NCBI GenBank assembly: GCA_964530625.1
Contig: CAZHAK010000001.1
Location: 186,001 to 250,000 of the forward strand
Direction of reading: 5' to 3'
Length of the DNA stretch: 64,000 bases
Source: JABWCQ01 sp964530625
Lineage (GTDB): Bacteria > Electryoneota > RPQS01
Part shown: piece after piece, positions 16,199-25,406 of the stretch
How positions within the stretch are numbered: the stretch's first letter is position 1
How the letters are laid out: every line of letters begins with the position of its first letter
The notes under the pieces: generated by a model
What the model was told of the DNA's origin: nothing
Databases searched by the model: none
The model's input: the letters and a program-made list of their open reading frames with translations, nothing else
Position numbers and translations under genes: made by a program

Positions 16199-17170
16199 TT
16201 GAACCCATCCCAAAACGTGCCAAAGCCACCTCCAGAATCTCCAGAATACAGTGTTTCCGTCGTCATTGTAAATTATAATGGCGGGAATGAGATTCTCGCG
16301 TGCCTGAACTCACTGCAAAGCACAAACACGGTATCGTTAGAAATCATAGTCGTGGACAACGGCTCGACGGATGGCTCGCCCGCACAAGTCTCAGCGAAGT
16401 TCCCGGAAGTAAAACTGATCACTCTTGAAGAGAATCGCGGATTCGCAGCCGGATGCAATGCGGGAATTCACGCAGCAAGTGGTCGCGCAATTCTGTTGTT
16501 GAATCCAGACACAGAAGTTGTAGGAGATGCCGTTGGCACGCTGTATACAGCGCTCAAGCAGCATGCGGGGTGGGGAATTGTCGGCGCAAGGATGCTAAAC
16601 TCAAAGGGGCAAATTTACCCTGCGGCGCGGCGCTTTCCAACTCCGCGCGATCTTGCCTTTCAAGCGACAGGATTAGCCCGGCATTACTTTAAGTCGCGTT
16701 ACTTCAACGGCTATCTATATGGTGAGCGCGATCTGGAAACGTTGGACGAGGTGGATCAGATTGAGGGAAGCTGCCTGATGATTTCCGAACAGGCACGCGA
16801 GGCCGTCGGGAATCTGGACGAGCAATTTTTCATCTTCTTTGAGGAGGTGGATTGGTGCAAGCGGGTCAAGGCGGCAGGATTCGAGATCCACGTTGTGAAT
16901 GAAGCGACGGTCAAGCATCGTATTTCTTCGACGATGAGTCGCTACTATGATGAGACCAGAAAAATACATGCACAGAGCGCGATGAAATTTTTCCGAAAGC
17001 ACGAAGGGGAAGCAGGCTATCAGAAACTGCGCGGCACAATGAGCAAGGCGCTGCTCTTTCGCGCGGGTCTGCTCTTGTTGCCCGCTCTGCTTGGAATACC
17101 CAAAATGCGCAAGAGACTCTCAGGCACACTTGCCGAGCGGCGTGCCTATAAGGAGGGGCTGGCTCGATGA
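16199..17170 (+). CDS. Family 2 glycosyltransferase (rhamnosyltransferase-like)
   Basis: The 323-residue GT-A enzyme opens with VSVVIVNYNGGNEIL and has VVDNGSTDGS, ENRGFAAGCNAGI, the DxD-equivalent LLLNPDTEV, RRFPTPRD, and the acceptor segment GSCLMISEQAREAVGNLDEQFFIFFEEVDWCKRVK. These match WbbL-like sugar transferases that extend cell-surface polysaccharide. A hydrophobic patch near residues 285-298 may touch the membrane. The TTG start is uncertain because no clear ribosome binding site is seen; the GTG six codons downstream is an alternative. It overlaps the next glycosyltransferase by four bases. Confidence 0.9.
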   Translation: MNPSQNVPKPPPESPEYSVSVVIVNYNGGNEILACLNSLQSTNTVSLEIIVVDNGSTDGSPAQVSAKFPEVKLITLEENRGFAAGCNAGIHAASGRAILLLNPDTEVVGDAVGTLYTALKQHAGWGIVGARMLNSKGQIYPAARRFPTPRDLAFQATGLARHYFKSRYFNGYLYGERDLETLDEVDQIEGSCLMISEQAREAVGNLDEQFFIFFEEVDWCKRVKAAGFEIHVVNEATVKHRISSTMSRYYDETRKIHAQSAMKFFRKHEGEAGYQKLRGTMSKALLFRAGLLLLPALLGIPKMRKRLSGTLAERRAYKEGLAR

Positions 17171-18348
17171 AAGTCCTGCATGTGATGAACGGGCCAAACT
17201 GGGGAGGATCGTATCGCTTTGTTTCGCAATTGTGCGAACGGCAACGGGCACAGGGCGTGGATGCGGTAGTCTGTTATCTGGAGGGCGGAGAGTCCAAAGC
17301 GCGCGTGACCCGATTGGGCGCGCCGCTTTTGAGTTATGACCCGGAGAAGATCTACGACAATAAACGGGAACGCTGGGCCGATCTTGAGCGCGGCTACGAA
17401 AAAATTGTTCAGGAGTGGAAACCCGATCTGATTGTTTCGCATCTTTCGCTTTCGCACTTGCTGACGCGCCGCATACTAAGACGAAATCCCGAACCCAAGT
17501 GGACAACACTCGTTCATCAATCCTGGAAGCAATACGGTTATAGTCATGATGTGATGAAGAAGCGGTGGAAGAAATATTACATGATGATGCGGCACGGACT
17601 TGGCGACGCCTGGATCACCAGAAAGAGCGACCGAGTGACAACAGTATCGGAAGCCGTGAGACAGGATTGTCTCAAGTTAGGCATGGGGGCGAAGCGTGTT
17701 ACGACTGTATACAGCGGCATCATTCTCGATGATCCTGCCGCGCAGCCAGATCTACGCACCGAATGGGGCATTCCGAAAGAACATCGCATTATCGGTGGAT
17801 TGGGCTACTTCGATCCTCGCAAAGGATTCGACCAACTGATCAAGGCTTTTCTGATGTTCGCGGATCGCTTTCCAGACGTTCATGTGGTTGTCGCCGGCGG
17901 TAATATCTGGGGTGATACACAATTCAGGGAAATGCTTTTCAGCCTGCGAAACAATTCGAAACATGCTGAACGCATTCATATTTTCGGTGAGCAAAAGTCC
18001 GGTGTCGCGTTCATGTACAATATAGACATCTGCGCGATTCCCTCAATAGAGGAGGCATTCTCGCTCGTTGTGGTGGAAGCTATGCAGTTCGGCAAGCCGA
18101 GTGTGGTGACTTCTGCCGGGGGGTGCAAGGAAGTTGCCCGCGATGGTCTGGAGTCGCTCGTGTTTCAATCTTGCAACATCCCCGATCTCGCGGCCAAGCT
18201 GGAGCGGCTGTTAAGCGATTCCGAGCTGGCCTCAAGCCTTGGAAAAGCGGCAGCTACGCGCGCGCGGACGGAGTTGACCCTCGACCGATGTGCGCGACAG
18301 CACATACAGATATATCAGGAAGTGTTAGGAGAAAGCGCGGAAAAATAG
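17167..18348 (+). CDS. Family 4 glycosyltransferase
   Basis: The 393-residue GT-B enzyme begins MKVLHVMNGPNWGGSYRFVSQL (acceptor-side Rossmann domain). Its C-terminal donor domain has GGLGYFDPRKGFDQLIKAF, HVVVAGG and the EX7E-type motif IPSIEEAFSLVVVEAMQFGKPSVVTSAGGCKEV. It is translationally coupled (ATGA) to the GT2 gene, so both probably act in the same surface-glycan pathway. The sugar specificity cannot be read from sequence. Confidence 0.93.
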   Translation: MKVLHVMNGPNWGGSYRFVSQLCERQRAQGVDAVVCYLEGGESKARVTRLGAPLLSYDPEKIYDNKRERWADLERGYEKIVQEWKPDLIVSHLSLSHLLTRRILRRNPEPKWTTLVHQSWKQYGYSHDVMKKRWKKYYMMMRHGLGDAWITRKSDRVTTVSEAVRQDCLKLGMGAKRVTTVYSGIILDDPAAQPDLRTEWGIPKEHRIIGGLGYFDPRKGFDQLIKAFLMFADRFPDVHVVVAGGNIWGDTQFREMLFSLRNNSKHAERIHIFGEQKSGVAFMYNIDICAIPSIEEAFSLVVVEAMQFGKPSVVTSAGGCKEVARDGLESLVFQSCNIPDLAAKLERLLSDSELASSLGKAAATRARTELTLDRCARQHIQIYQEVLGESAEK

Positions 18349-18378
18349 TTGGAAAGATAGTTGCATCATCATGGTCGA

Positions 18379-18471
18379 GTGCCGGATCAGTCTTGCTAAA
18401 GTTGGGGCAGTAATCTGCCGATAACAGAGCGAGAGTGTCTATCCGGCACGGCTCCGCGACTATTCGTGGAG
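18379..18471 (+). promoter_or_regulatory. Candidate structured 5' leader RNA
   Basis: A nine-base stem (GTGCCGGAT at 18379-18387 with ATCCGGCAC at 18441-18449) encloses a hairpin GGCAG-taat-CTGCC (18406-18419). Next to it is an eight-base stem CTCCGCGA/TCGTGGAG (18452-18471) with a four-base loop. The set lies 64-156 bases upstream of the TTG start at 18535. No known riboswitch consensus is recognised. The pairing is seen, the regulatory role is inference. Confidence 0.45.
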
Positions 18472-18534
18472 ATTAACGCAGGAACTGAAAAATAGGGTTC
18501 ATACCCGATAGCCTGTTAAGACCAGGAGGATGTT

Positions 18535-20892
18535 TTGAAGATCGCAACTATCTTTTTACGCGCAGCGGTGTGGACGGTTTTGTTATCCGCCGCAATGGCT
18601 CAGGCCGCGACAGACGCTACAATCAAGGAATTGTGGCAGCGCGCCGAACAAGGCGAATTGCTGACTCCGGCTGAAAAGGCAGACCTCGCACCGTATCTGC
18701 TGGAAACCGAGCGCCGTGGCCCGCAAACGATTGACGCCGTCGGTGGCCCCGATACGTACGGCTATTATTACATGGATAACCAGAACGGCGACACCACGAG
18801 CTATTCGTGGATCGAACTGCGCGGGGACAATCAGGCCACTTGGGTGAATTTCGACAATGCCGACGACGGCGCGGCGACAATTCCGTTGTCGTTCAGTTTC
18901 CCGTACTATGGCGAAGACTACTCCTGGCTAAGTGTCTGCACGAACGGCTTCATTACGTTTGAAGCGAATCGTATTTCCGCCATGAACCAGTGTTTTCCCG
19001 CGGCCAGTCTGGGCGGTCCGGCCATTGCCATGTTCTGGGATGATTTGCATCTGCACTATGGCGGCAATCAGCAGAACAACAACACGGTCGTTTGGCGCGA
19101 CTTCGGTGATTACATCGTGATTCAGTACGATGAAATCGGTCACTACGGGTTTCCCACTCCGCCGACCGACAACTTCACGTTTGAATGTATTCTTTATGCC
19201 AACGGCAGCATCAAGATGCAGTATCAAACGATGAACTACAATATGTTCCCGGGTTCGCAGACAATCGGTTTGCAGCAGGGCATTAGCGGCACGTCGCTCG
19301 AGTACGTTTGCAACGGCGGCTCGCCGACTGACGGTCGCGCCGTCTGGTTTTATCGCAGCGGCTTCGGAACATTAGGTGGTTATGTCACCTCCGCCGGACA
19401 ACCTGTTTATCAGGCTACCGTCACGATTCAGGATCAAGGTTTGTACGCCAGCACAGACGGCAACGGCAACTACTACTATCCGACCGCTCCGGCAGGAAGC
19501 CACACGGTCACGGCGCGGATGTTCGGTTATCAGCCCTTCACGACCCACAACGTGGTCATCAACACGAACCAGGCGACGCAATTGAGCTTTACGCTGGCAT
19601 CCGTTCCGAAGATCGATTTTGAAGTGGACAACATCAGCCTGAGTATTCCCGACCGCGATACGGTCACGACACTTATGGTTGTGGACGACAACGTGACGAT
19701 CTCCACGATGGCCGTGCGCATTGACGAACTGATGCATACCTACATCGGCGACATGAGCATGTGGTTGGAAAGCCCGTGGGGTCAGCGCATCTTGCTAAGC
19801 GAGCGCAACGGCGGCAGCGGCGATCACATGATCGGTTGCCAGCTTGACGATCAGGCCGGACAATCCATCGCCGACGGACAGGCTCCGTTTGGAAATCGCT
19901 ATTGGCCGGAGCAGCCGCTCTCGAGTTTTTCCGGACGTCCAAGCCGCGGCACTTGGAAACTCATTATGTATGACGCTGCCAATCAGGATCAGGGCACATT
20001 GAATGATTGGTCTTTGCATTTCACCGGCGCACAGATTGCCGAAGGACATGTTTGGGGAGTTATTCGCGATGTGTCGCACAATCCGATTCAAGGTTGCGAT
20101 GTCACTTTCGCTCCGACCAACCTCAGCACAACCACAAATAGTGCCGGCATGTGGGAACTTTGGCTGCCCGTCGGAAACTGGATGCTTGATCTGAGCGCCG
20201 ACGGCTACTGCGATCAGTCGCTGGGGACCATCGTTGTCAACGACAACTCGGATCAGCAAGTTGACACCGAACTCGGTTCGCCTCATGGCATCGCCTCAAC
20301 AGAGGTTATTCTTCAGGAAGCAGTCGGCAACGGTATCTTCACGCAACAATTCTTGCTGAGTTCAAACGGCGAGTGCAATTGGGAATACTCAATTTCTGTG
20401 CACGCCGGTGATTGGCTGTCCGTCTCTCCGTCCAGTGGTACGCTCTGGACCGGCCAATCGGATGAAATCACAGTATCATTCAACACGAATGGCCTGCAAG
20501 GCGGTCAATATCTCGGCGAACTTGAAATTAGTCACAATGGCGCAACCGGTCGTATCACGATTCCGGTCTCGCTCGATTTAGCTACAGCAGCGGATCCAAT
20601 CCGCGCCATGCCCGAGGCGTTCGCGCTTCACGGCAACTATCCGAATCCGTTCAACGGACAAACGGAGATCGCCTTTGATCTACCGACCGCGGGTCCGGTC
20701 AATATCACAGTGCACAATCTGTTGGGTCAGCAGGTCGCGACGATTCTGAATGAAACCCGCGTGGCGGGCCATCACACTTTGAATTGGAACGCCCGCAGTG
20801 ATCAAGGTCAGGAACTTACAACGGGTTTGTACTTCCTTCGTGTGAACATGGGCGGTCGTGATTTCGTCAGCAAGATGATTCTGGCGCGCTGA
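18535..20892 (+). CDS. Surface protein with P-domain, carboxypeptidase-regulatory domains and YPNPFN sorting tail
   Basis: The TTG start is supported by AGGAGG at optimal distance, since the nearby ATG at 18531 runs into a stop at once. After a signal peptide (to about residue 24) comes a beta-rich domain with SFPYYGEDYSWLSVCTNGFITF (nidogen/propeller-like). It is followed by a carboxypeptidase-regulatory repeat (about 280-345) and a proprotein-convertase P-domain (about 350-500: MVVDDNVTISTMAVRIDELMHTYIGDMSMWLESPWG). Then come a second regulatory repeat, a BACON-like WLSVSPSSGTL segment, and the terminal domain from GNYPNPFN to SKMILAR. No catalytic domain is seen. It is probably an exported adhesin or matrix protein. 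Confidence 0.88.
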   Translation: MKIATIFLRAAVWTVLLSAAMAQAATDATIKELWQRAEQGELLTPAEKADLAPYLLETERRGPQTIDAVGGPDTYGYYYMDNQNGDTTSYSWIELRGDNQATWVNFDNADDGAATIPLSFSFPYYGEDYSWLSVCTNGFITFEANRISAMNQCFPAASLGGPAIAMFWDDLHLHYGGNQQNNNTVVWRDFGDYIVIQYDEIGHYGFPTPPTDNFTFECILYANGSIKMQYQTMNYNMFPGSQTIGLQQGISGTSLEYVCNGGSPTDGRAVWFYRSGFGTLGGYVTSAGQPVYQATVTIQDQGLYASTDGNGNYYYPTAPAGSHTVTARMFGYQPFTTHNVVINTNQATQLSFTLASVPKIDFEVDNISLSIPDRDTVTTLMVVDDNVTISTMAVRIDELMHTYIGDMSMWLESPWGQRILLSERNGGSGDHMIGCQLDDQAGQSIADGQAPFGNRYWPEQPLSSFSGRPSRGTWKLIMYDAANQDQGTLNDWSLHFTGAQIAEGHVWGVIRDVSHNPIQGCDVTFAPTNLSTTTNSAGMWELWLPVGNWMLDLSADGYCDQSLGTIVVNDNSDQQVDTELGSPHGIASTEVILQEAVGNGIFTQQFLLSSNGECNWEYSISVHAGDWLSVSPSSGTLWTGQSDEITVSFNTNGLQGGQYLGELEISHNGATGRITIPVSLDLATAADPIRAMPEAFALHGNYPNPFNGQTEIAFDLPTAGPVNITVHNLLGQQVATILNETRVAGHHTLNWNARSDQGQELTTGLYFLRVNMGGRDFVSKMILAR

Positions 20893-20916
20893 TCCGCACG
20901 ATTCTCGATGAAACAG

Positions 20917-20946
20917 AACGGGCCGCAAGAATTCTTGCGGCCCGTT
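20917..20946 (+). terminator. Perfect 30-bp palindrome terminator
   Basis: AACGGGCCGCAAGAA is followed directly by its exact reverse complement, giving a 30-bp perfect palindrome centred on GAATTC 25 bases after the stop. There is only a weak T-tract, but position and stability fit a transcript end. Confidence 0.7.
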
Positions 20947-21022
20947 GCATTTCCGGTAGGATTTTTTTACATTCAAATTATATAGCACGGGTCAACTCAG
21001 CAATTCTACGCCGAAGGTCGTA

Positions 21023-21463
21023 ATGAAATCAAAGAAATACATCCCTGCAGAACCTTTTCTCTTTCCATATACCATCGCACTTCATGACAGCGACGCCGCA
21101 GGAATCATCTTTTCGGCAAATCTATTCCGCATTTGCCATGAAGCCTACGAAGCCATGATGGCGGAGCTTGGATATGCGATCGGCAGACTCTTGAAGGAGC
21201 GCCCCTTCGGCCTGCCGCTCGTGCATTTGGACGGCGATTTTTTTCATCCCTCCCGCGTGGGTGATCACATCACCATCGAAGTTTGTGTGATTGAATTGAA
21301 CCGCAGTTCATATCGCTTGGAATATTCGCTCCGCACTCCTGACAACACGGTTTGCGCGCGGGCACATACCGTGCATGTCTGCGTGGATATTCCGACGTAT
21401 AAATCCATGCCGCTCCCTGAAGATTTTCGCGCCGCACTCTCGCGGCACTACTTACCCGAATAA
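21023..21463 (+). CDS. menI: Hotdog-fold thioesterase, probable DHNA-CoA thioesterase
   Basis: The 146-residue protein is a 4-hydroxybenzoyl-CoA-thioesterase-type hotdog enzyme. The motif HDSDAAGIIFSANLFRICHEAYE carries the Asp that is catalytic in the family, and GLPLVHLDGDFFHPSRVGDHI and YRLEYSL complete the fold. Because it converges on a full set of menaquinone genes, the likely substrate is 1,4-dihydroxy-2-naphthoyl-CoA, the step between MenB and MenA. The gene name rests on context, not on specificity residues. Its last 12 bases overlap the 3' end of menE on the other strand. Confidence 0.85.
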   Translation: MKSKKYIPAEPFLFPYTIALHDSDAAGIIFSANLFRICHEAYEAMMAELGYAIGRLLKERPFGLPLVHLDGDFFHPSRVGDHITIEVCVIELNRSSYRLEYSLRTPDNTVCARAHTVHVCVDIPTYKSMPLPEDFRAALSRHYLPE

Positions 21464-22717
21464 TTTCTTTGCTGCGCTGAAGTCCGGCTTGCCATTTGCC
21501 AGGAGCGGAAGTTCCGGCACCACGACCACTTTGCGAGGCAGCTTAAATGCTGCAAGCTTGCCGCGCAATGCTTCACGCAGCGAGTCAAGCGGGTGATCCC
21601 GATCCGACTCAATCACAACGGCGATGAGTTGCCCCCACTCTGAATCATCTAAGCCAATACAGATCACGTCACGAACATCAGTAAGAGATCGAATTGACTC
21701 TTCAACTTCGCCCAGCGCGATATTTTCGCCGCCTGACACAATGACGCGGTCACGCCGGCCCAAGACATGAAGGTATCCGCGCGCATCAACGAAACCGGAA
21801 TCTTCGGTATATATCCAGCCCTCACGAAATGTGCGGGCTGTTTCATTTTCATTTTTCCAATACGCGGTTGCCACGCCCTCGCTCTTCACAATTATACGTC
21901 CGCTTTGGCCCCTCGGCAAGGGGTGATTCGAATCATCCACGATTTTGACCAGCATCCCCGCGAGCGGAACACCAACGGTCGCGCGCTCAGATTCATCACA
22001 CCCGACGCGCGCGCAAGTCACCATCGAACCCGCTTCAGTCAATCCATACGTTGGTAATACCTGTGGATATGACTGAACCAATTCCGCAGGAATCGGTCCG
22101 CCGCCCAGCAAAATTGTGCGGATGGATTTTGGAAGTTTGTGATCTCGAAACGACAACACCCGGCGCAGTGTTGTAGGCACAAACGACGCGAGGGTGACGC
22201 CCTTGTCCAAACTCTCGGCGATAGTCTTCGCATCCTGCGTAGACGTAATCACCATACCTGCTCTCGCCAGCGCGCAGCGCAGCACAATCGCCATCCCGCC
22301 CACATGAAAAAAAGGCAAACAAGCCAGCCACACATCCTCTTCACCGACATCCAAGTGCTCGTTGACTAACAACGCGTGCATCACCAATGCGTCCGGCGAA
22401 AGGTGAACGAGCTTGGGGCGGCCCTGCGATCCCGAGGTGGCAATAAACACACCCGGCGGAATTTTTTCCCCGTCAAACTGTCGCCGCACGGCATCCCGCT
22501 CTTGCGCGGTCCAGCGTGGATTCAGCGGAACCGCGCTGCACAATCCGCTCGCAGCCGCAAGAATAACAACCGCCTGCTCAATCGAGTTGCCACCCTCAAG
22601 AAAATGTGTCCCGGGCGCAATCCCCTCGAATCGAGCCAGGAGTTCGCTCCAAGACAAACGCTCCGAGCTATCGCTGACGATGGAGAGTGAATCGTCTTTT
22701 GAGATTCTCTTAAACAA
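21452..22717 (-). CDS. menE: o-Succinylbenzoate-CoA ligase
   Basis: The 421-residue adenylate-forming enzyme activates o-succinylbenzoate to its CoA thioester. ANL-family motifs are present: FIATSGSQGRPK (ATP loop), LPTYGLTEAGSM, GWIYTEDSGFVDARGYLHVLGRRD and VSGGENI. A final catalytic Lys lies in LPLLANGKPD. It is shorter than many MenE proteins because the N-terminal region is compact. The TTG start comes 6 bases after the menC stop with no strong ribosome binding site, so it may rely on coupling. It is the last gene of the minus-strand men operon. Confidence 0.93.
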   Translation of the reverse strand: MFKRISKDDSLSIVSDSSERLSWSELLARFEGIAPGTHFLEGGNSIEQAVVILAAASGLCSAVPLNPRWTAQERDAVRRQFDGEKIPPGVFIATSGSQGRPKLVHLSPDALVMHALLVNEHLDVGEEDVWLACLPFFHVGGMAIVLRCALARAGMVITSTQDAKTIAESLDKGVTLASFVPTTLRRVLSFRDHKLPKSIRTILLGGGPIPAELVQSYPQVLPTYGLTEAGSMVTCARVGCDESERATVGVPLAGMLVKIVDDSNHPLPRGQSGRIIVKSEGVATAYWKNENETARTFREGWIYTEDSGFVDARGYLHVLGRRDRVIVSGGENIALGEVEESIRSLTDVRDVICIGLDDSEWGQLIAVVIESDRDHPLDSLREALRGKLAAFKLPRKVVVVPELPLLANGKPDFSAAKKLFG

Positions 22718-22722
22718 AATTG

Positions 22723-23715
22723 TTACAATTCCAAACTCTCGGCAAACTCTGGCCGCAGCCTACTCGCAAGTGACTTCAGGGGAGGCACAATCAAATGTCC
22801 AGCCTCAACAGCAAGTCCCTGGTCAAACGTATCACGCTTCAACAAGTGCAGTGTACCCAAACCCTGCGCGATACCGGGCAAACTCCATTCGTGCGCCAAA
22901 TGCGCGAGATGCGCCAGGCCGACACTGCTGTCAAACATCGAAGACAGCACAATCGCAATTCCTTCCTCGCGCATCCGCACAAGCAACGCCTCACGCTCTC
23001 TAATCGCGCCCATCCTTGCAGGCTTCAGCACAAACGTCTTGAATCCCGGCACACCATCGTAATCAAGAATCTCTTGCTCTTGAAACGCTTCATCACACGC
23101 AAACGGAATACCGACCTGGTCTTGTAGCTCCGCCCACTCGCGCATAGACAACCGGCACGGATCTTCTATCCACTCGACCGCTTCACGAGGTAGCGCATCC
23201 GCCAATTTCTTCACGTCATCCGGAGTCCATCCCAGATTCGCGTCAAGCCGCAACACTAATTCCGGCATGTCCAGCGCCAGCGTGTTAATCAGCGCGATAT
23301 CTTCCTCAACACTGCGAAACCCGACTTTCAGTTTCACAGTGTCAAAACTTTCAATCATCGCTTGCCGTGCCGCCGCAATAATATCTTCGTTTTTGCCGCT
23401 CGGCAAGAGCTTGGTAATCGGCACCCGAATTTCGCGGTCGTCCTTTTTCTCAAGCGCGTGTCGGATACAATCAAGACCGAACACCGTCGCCGGCGCAGAA
23501 TGCATCATCATGGACTCACCATTGAGAATCCGCTCGGCGTGTTCAAAATGCTCCGTGCCGAACGCGGGCAGTAGCGAAACTTCGGAAACGTATTTCCTGC
23601 CCTCATGCTCAATCGCCAACAAGAATCCGCGTTTGCGGAAAAGTGTTTTGCGCGCAGTCACCAGCGGCTCACGTAAATCAAACGCAACAGGTATATGGCG
23701 AATCTCGCTCACCAC
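22723..23715 (-). CDS. menC: o-Succinylbenzoate synthase
   Basis: The 330-residue enolase-superfamily enzyme dehydrates SHCHC to o-succinylbenzoate. Family residues are visible: TVKLKVGF with the KxK acid/base Lys, LRLDANLGWT (first metal Asp), WIEDPC (metal Glu), PFACDEAF (Asp-Glu), and FVLKPARMGAIRE with the opposite catalytic Lys. The GTG start overlaps the menA end by 7 bases, showing coupling in the operon. Confidence 0.93.
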   Translation of the reverse strand: MVSEIRHIPVAFDLREPLVTARKTLFRKRGFLLAIEHEGRKYVSEVSLLPAFGTEHFEHAERILNGESMMMHSAPATVFGLDCIRHALEKKDDREIRVPITKLLPSGKNEDIIAAARQAMIESFDTVKLKVGFRSVEEDIALINTLALDMPELVLRLDANLGWTPDDVKKLADALPREAVEWIEDPCRLSMREWAELQDQVGIPFACDEAFQEQEILDYDGVPGFKTFVLKPARMGAIREREALLVRMREEGIAIVLSSMFDSSVGLAHLAHLAHEWSLPGIAQGLGTLHLLKRDTFDQGLAVEAGHLIVPPLKSLASRLRPEFAESLEL

Positions 23716-24578
23716 ACTAATCCAATCACCAAGAGCAGTCCGAACACAAGCATATATCTCGCCGTTCCCGCCAAAGCCTGATTCAGTGATGGCCCGTCGC
23801 TCTTAAACCAAACCGCGCGCAACGGCGAAACCGTGAGCGGCAAAGCAAACAACGGCAATAGAATCACGATCAAGGGCAATTGCATCAGCACTAAAATCAC
23901 ATAGGGCAAAAATAAACTCGCAGTAAACTCAATCTTTCCGAACATCCGCCCGAATCTCACCACAGGTGTGCGCTTTCCCGCCTTGCGATCCGTCTGCTCA
24001 TCGCGCACATTGTTGACTGCAAGCAATCCGCAAGCCAGCAATCCGGGAATCAATCCAAGCACAAACGGTGCTCTCTCCCACTCGAGCAAAAGCAGATACG
24101 ACGTGCCCGCCACCGCCAACACACCGAAGTAAATCAAAACAAAAACTTCCGCAAGCCCGTTATAACCTAACGGATACGGCCCACCGGTATACATCCATCC
24201 AAACAGAATGCCGCTTAAACCAATTGCCAGAATCGGCCAGCCCCCGCGCAAAATCAGCGGCACACCGAACACGAAAGCCAAAATAAAAAACGCGCCTGCG
24301 CCAATCGCGACAGCTCTCGCAGAAATCAATCCCGCTTGCGTCACGCGCGTCGGACCCAGCCGCTCAGATGTATCCGCGCCCTTTCGGAAATCACTATAGT
24401 CATTGGCCAGATTAGTTCCAATTTGAATACACGTCGCCGAGCAAAAAATCAAAACAGCAATCCCCCAATCAAACACCGCGCGCGAAGCCGCCCACGCGCA
24501 CCCGATCATCACAGGCAAAAGCGCCGCGACTAGAGTCTTAGGCCGCGATGCCAGAATCCAAACGGAAAGCCGGCTCAT
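23709..24578 (-). CDS. menA: 1,4-Dihydroxy-2-naphthoate polyprenyltransferase
   Basis: The UbiA-superfamily membrane enzyme attaches the isoprenoid chain to DHNA. It has about eight helices and two Asp-rich prenyl-diphosphate sites, NLANDYSDFRKGAD near residue 60 and NNVRDEQTDRKAGKRT near 190. The N-terminal WILASRPKTLVAALLPV is a MenA hallmark. ATG 24578 is preferred over the TTG one codon earlier because of AAGG spacing. It follows menB with only a few bases between. Confidence 0.95.
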   Translation of the reverse strand: MSRLSVWILASRPKTLVAALLPVMIGCAWAASRAVFDWGIAVLIFCSATCIQIGTNLANDYSDFRKGADTSERLGPTRVTQAGLISARAVAIGAGAFFILAFVFGVPLILRGGWPILAIGLSGILFGWMYTGGPYPLGYNGLAEVFVLIYFGVLAVAGTSYLLLLEWERAPFVLGLIPGLLACGLLAVNNVRDEQTDRKAGKRTPVVRFGRMFGKIEFTASLFLPYVILVLMQLPLIVILLPLFALPLTVSPLRAVWFKSDGPSLNQALAGTARYMLVFGLLLVIGLVW

Positions 24579-24584
24579 CAAGCC

Positions 24585-25406
24585 TTACGGCAGTCTCTTA
24601 AATTTCGAAAAGTCAGGCTTGCGCTTTTCTTTGTACGCGTTGCGGCCCTCTTGCGCCTCTTCGCTCATGTAATACAGCAGCGTCGCGTTGCCGGCAAGTT
24701 CTTGAATGCCTGCTTCGCCGTCCGTCTCGGCGTTAAACGCGGCCTTCAAACAGCGCAGCGCCATCGGCGACAGCGCGAGCATCTCTTGACACCATGCGAC
24801 GGTCTCTTCTTCAAGTTTGTCGAGCGGCACAACCGTGTTCACAAGGCCCATGTCCAGCGCTTGCTTCGCGTCGTACTGTCGGCACAAAAACCAAATCTCT
24901 TTAGCCTTCTTATGCCCGACAATGCGCGCAAGATAGCCCGCGCCGAATCCACCGTCAAACGATCCTACCCGCGGCCCGGTCTGCCCGAAGCGCGCGTTGT
25001 CCGCGGCAATCGAAATGTCGCACACGACATGCAGCACGTGTCCACCGCCTATTGCGTAGCCCGCAATCATTGCCACGACAGGTTTCGGCAGCGAACGAAT
25101 CTGCTTTTGCAAATCAAGTACGTTCAACCGTGGCACTTTATCGGCGCCGACGTAACCTTGATCGCCGCGAATGCGCTGATCGCCGCCGGAGCAAAATGCC
25201 AAGTCACCCGCTCCGGTCAGAATAATCACGCCAATCTCGCCGTCTTCGCGAGCATCCAAAAACGCGTGCTGCAAATCAAACAACGTCTGCGGACGAAACG
25301 CGTTACGCACCTCAGGCCGGTTGATCGTAATTTTGGCGATGCCGTTCCACTTATGATAAAGAATATCTGAATACTCACCGGCGACTTGCCAGGCAAACTT
25401 ACTCAT
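24585..25406 (-). CDS. menB: 1,4-Dihydroxy-2-naphthoyl-CoA synthase
   Basis: The crotonase-fold enzyme closes the second ring of the naphthoquinone. MenB-specific features include YHKWNGIAKITINRPEVRNAFRPQT, FCSGGDQRIRGDQGYVG (oxyanion hole and the MenB loop), AGYAIGGGHVLHVVCDISIA, and GPRVGSFDGGFGAGYLAR. The C-terminal RKPDFSKFKRLP is diagnostic. ATG 25406 is chosen over 25415 because GAAAG lies nine bases before it. The gene overlaps the menH end by 8 bases. Confidence 0.97.
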   Translation of the reverse strand: MSKFAWQVAGEYSDILYHKWNGIAKITINRPEVRNAFRPQTLFDLQHAFLDAREDGEIGVIILTGAGDLAFCSGGDQRIRGDQGYVGADKVPRLNVLDLQKQIRSLPKPVVAMIAGYAIGGGHVLHVVCDISIAADNARFGQTGPRVGSFDGGFGAGYLARIVGHKKAKEIWFLCRQYDAKQALDMGLVNTVVPLDKLEEETVAWCQEMLALSPMALRCLKAAFNAETDGEAGIQELAGNATLLYYMSEEAQEGRNAYKEKRKPDFSKFKRLP

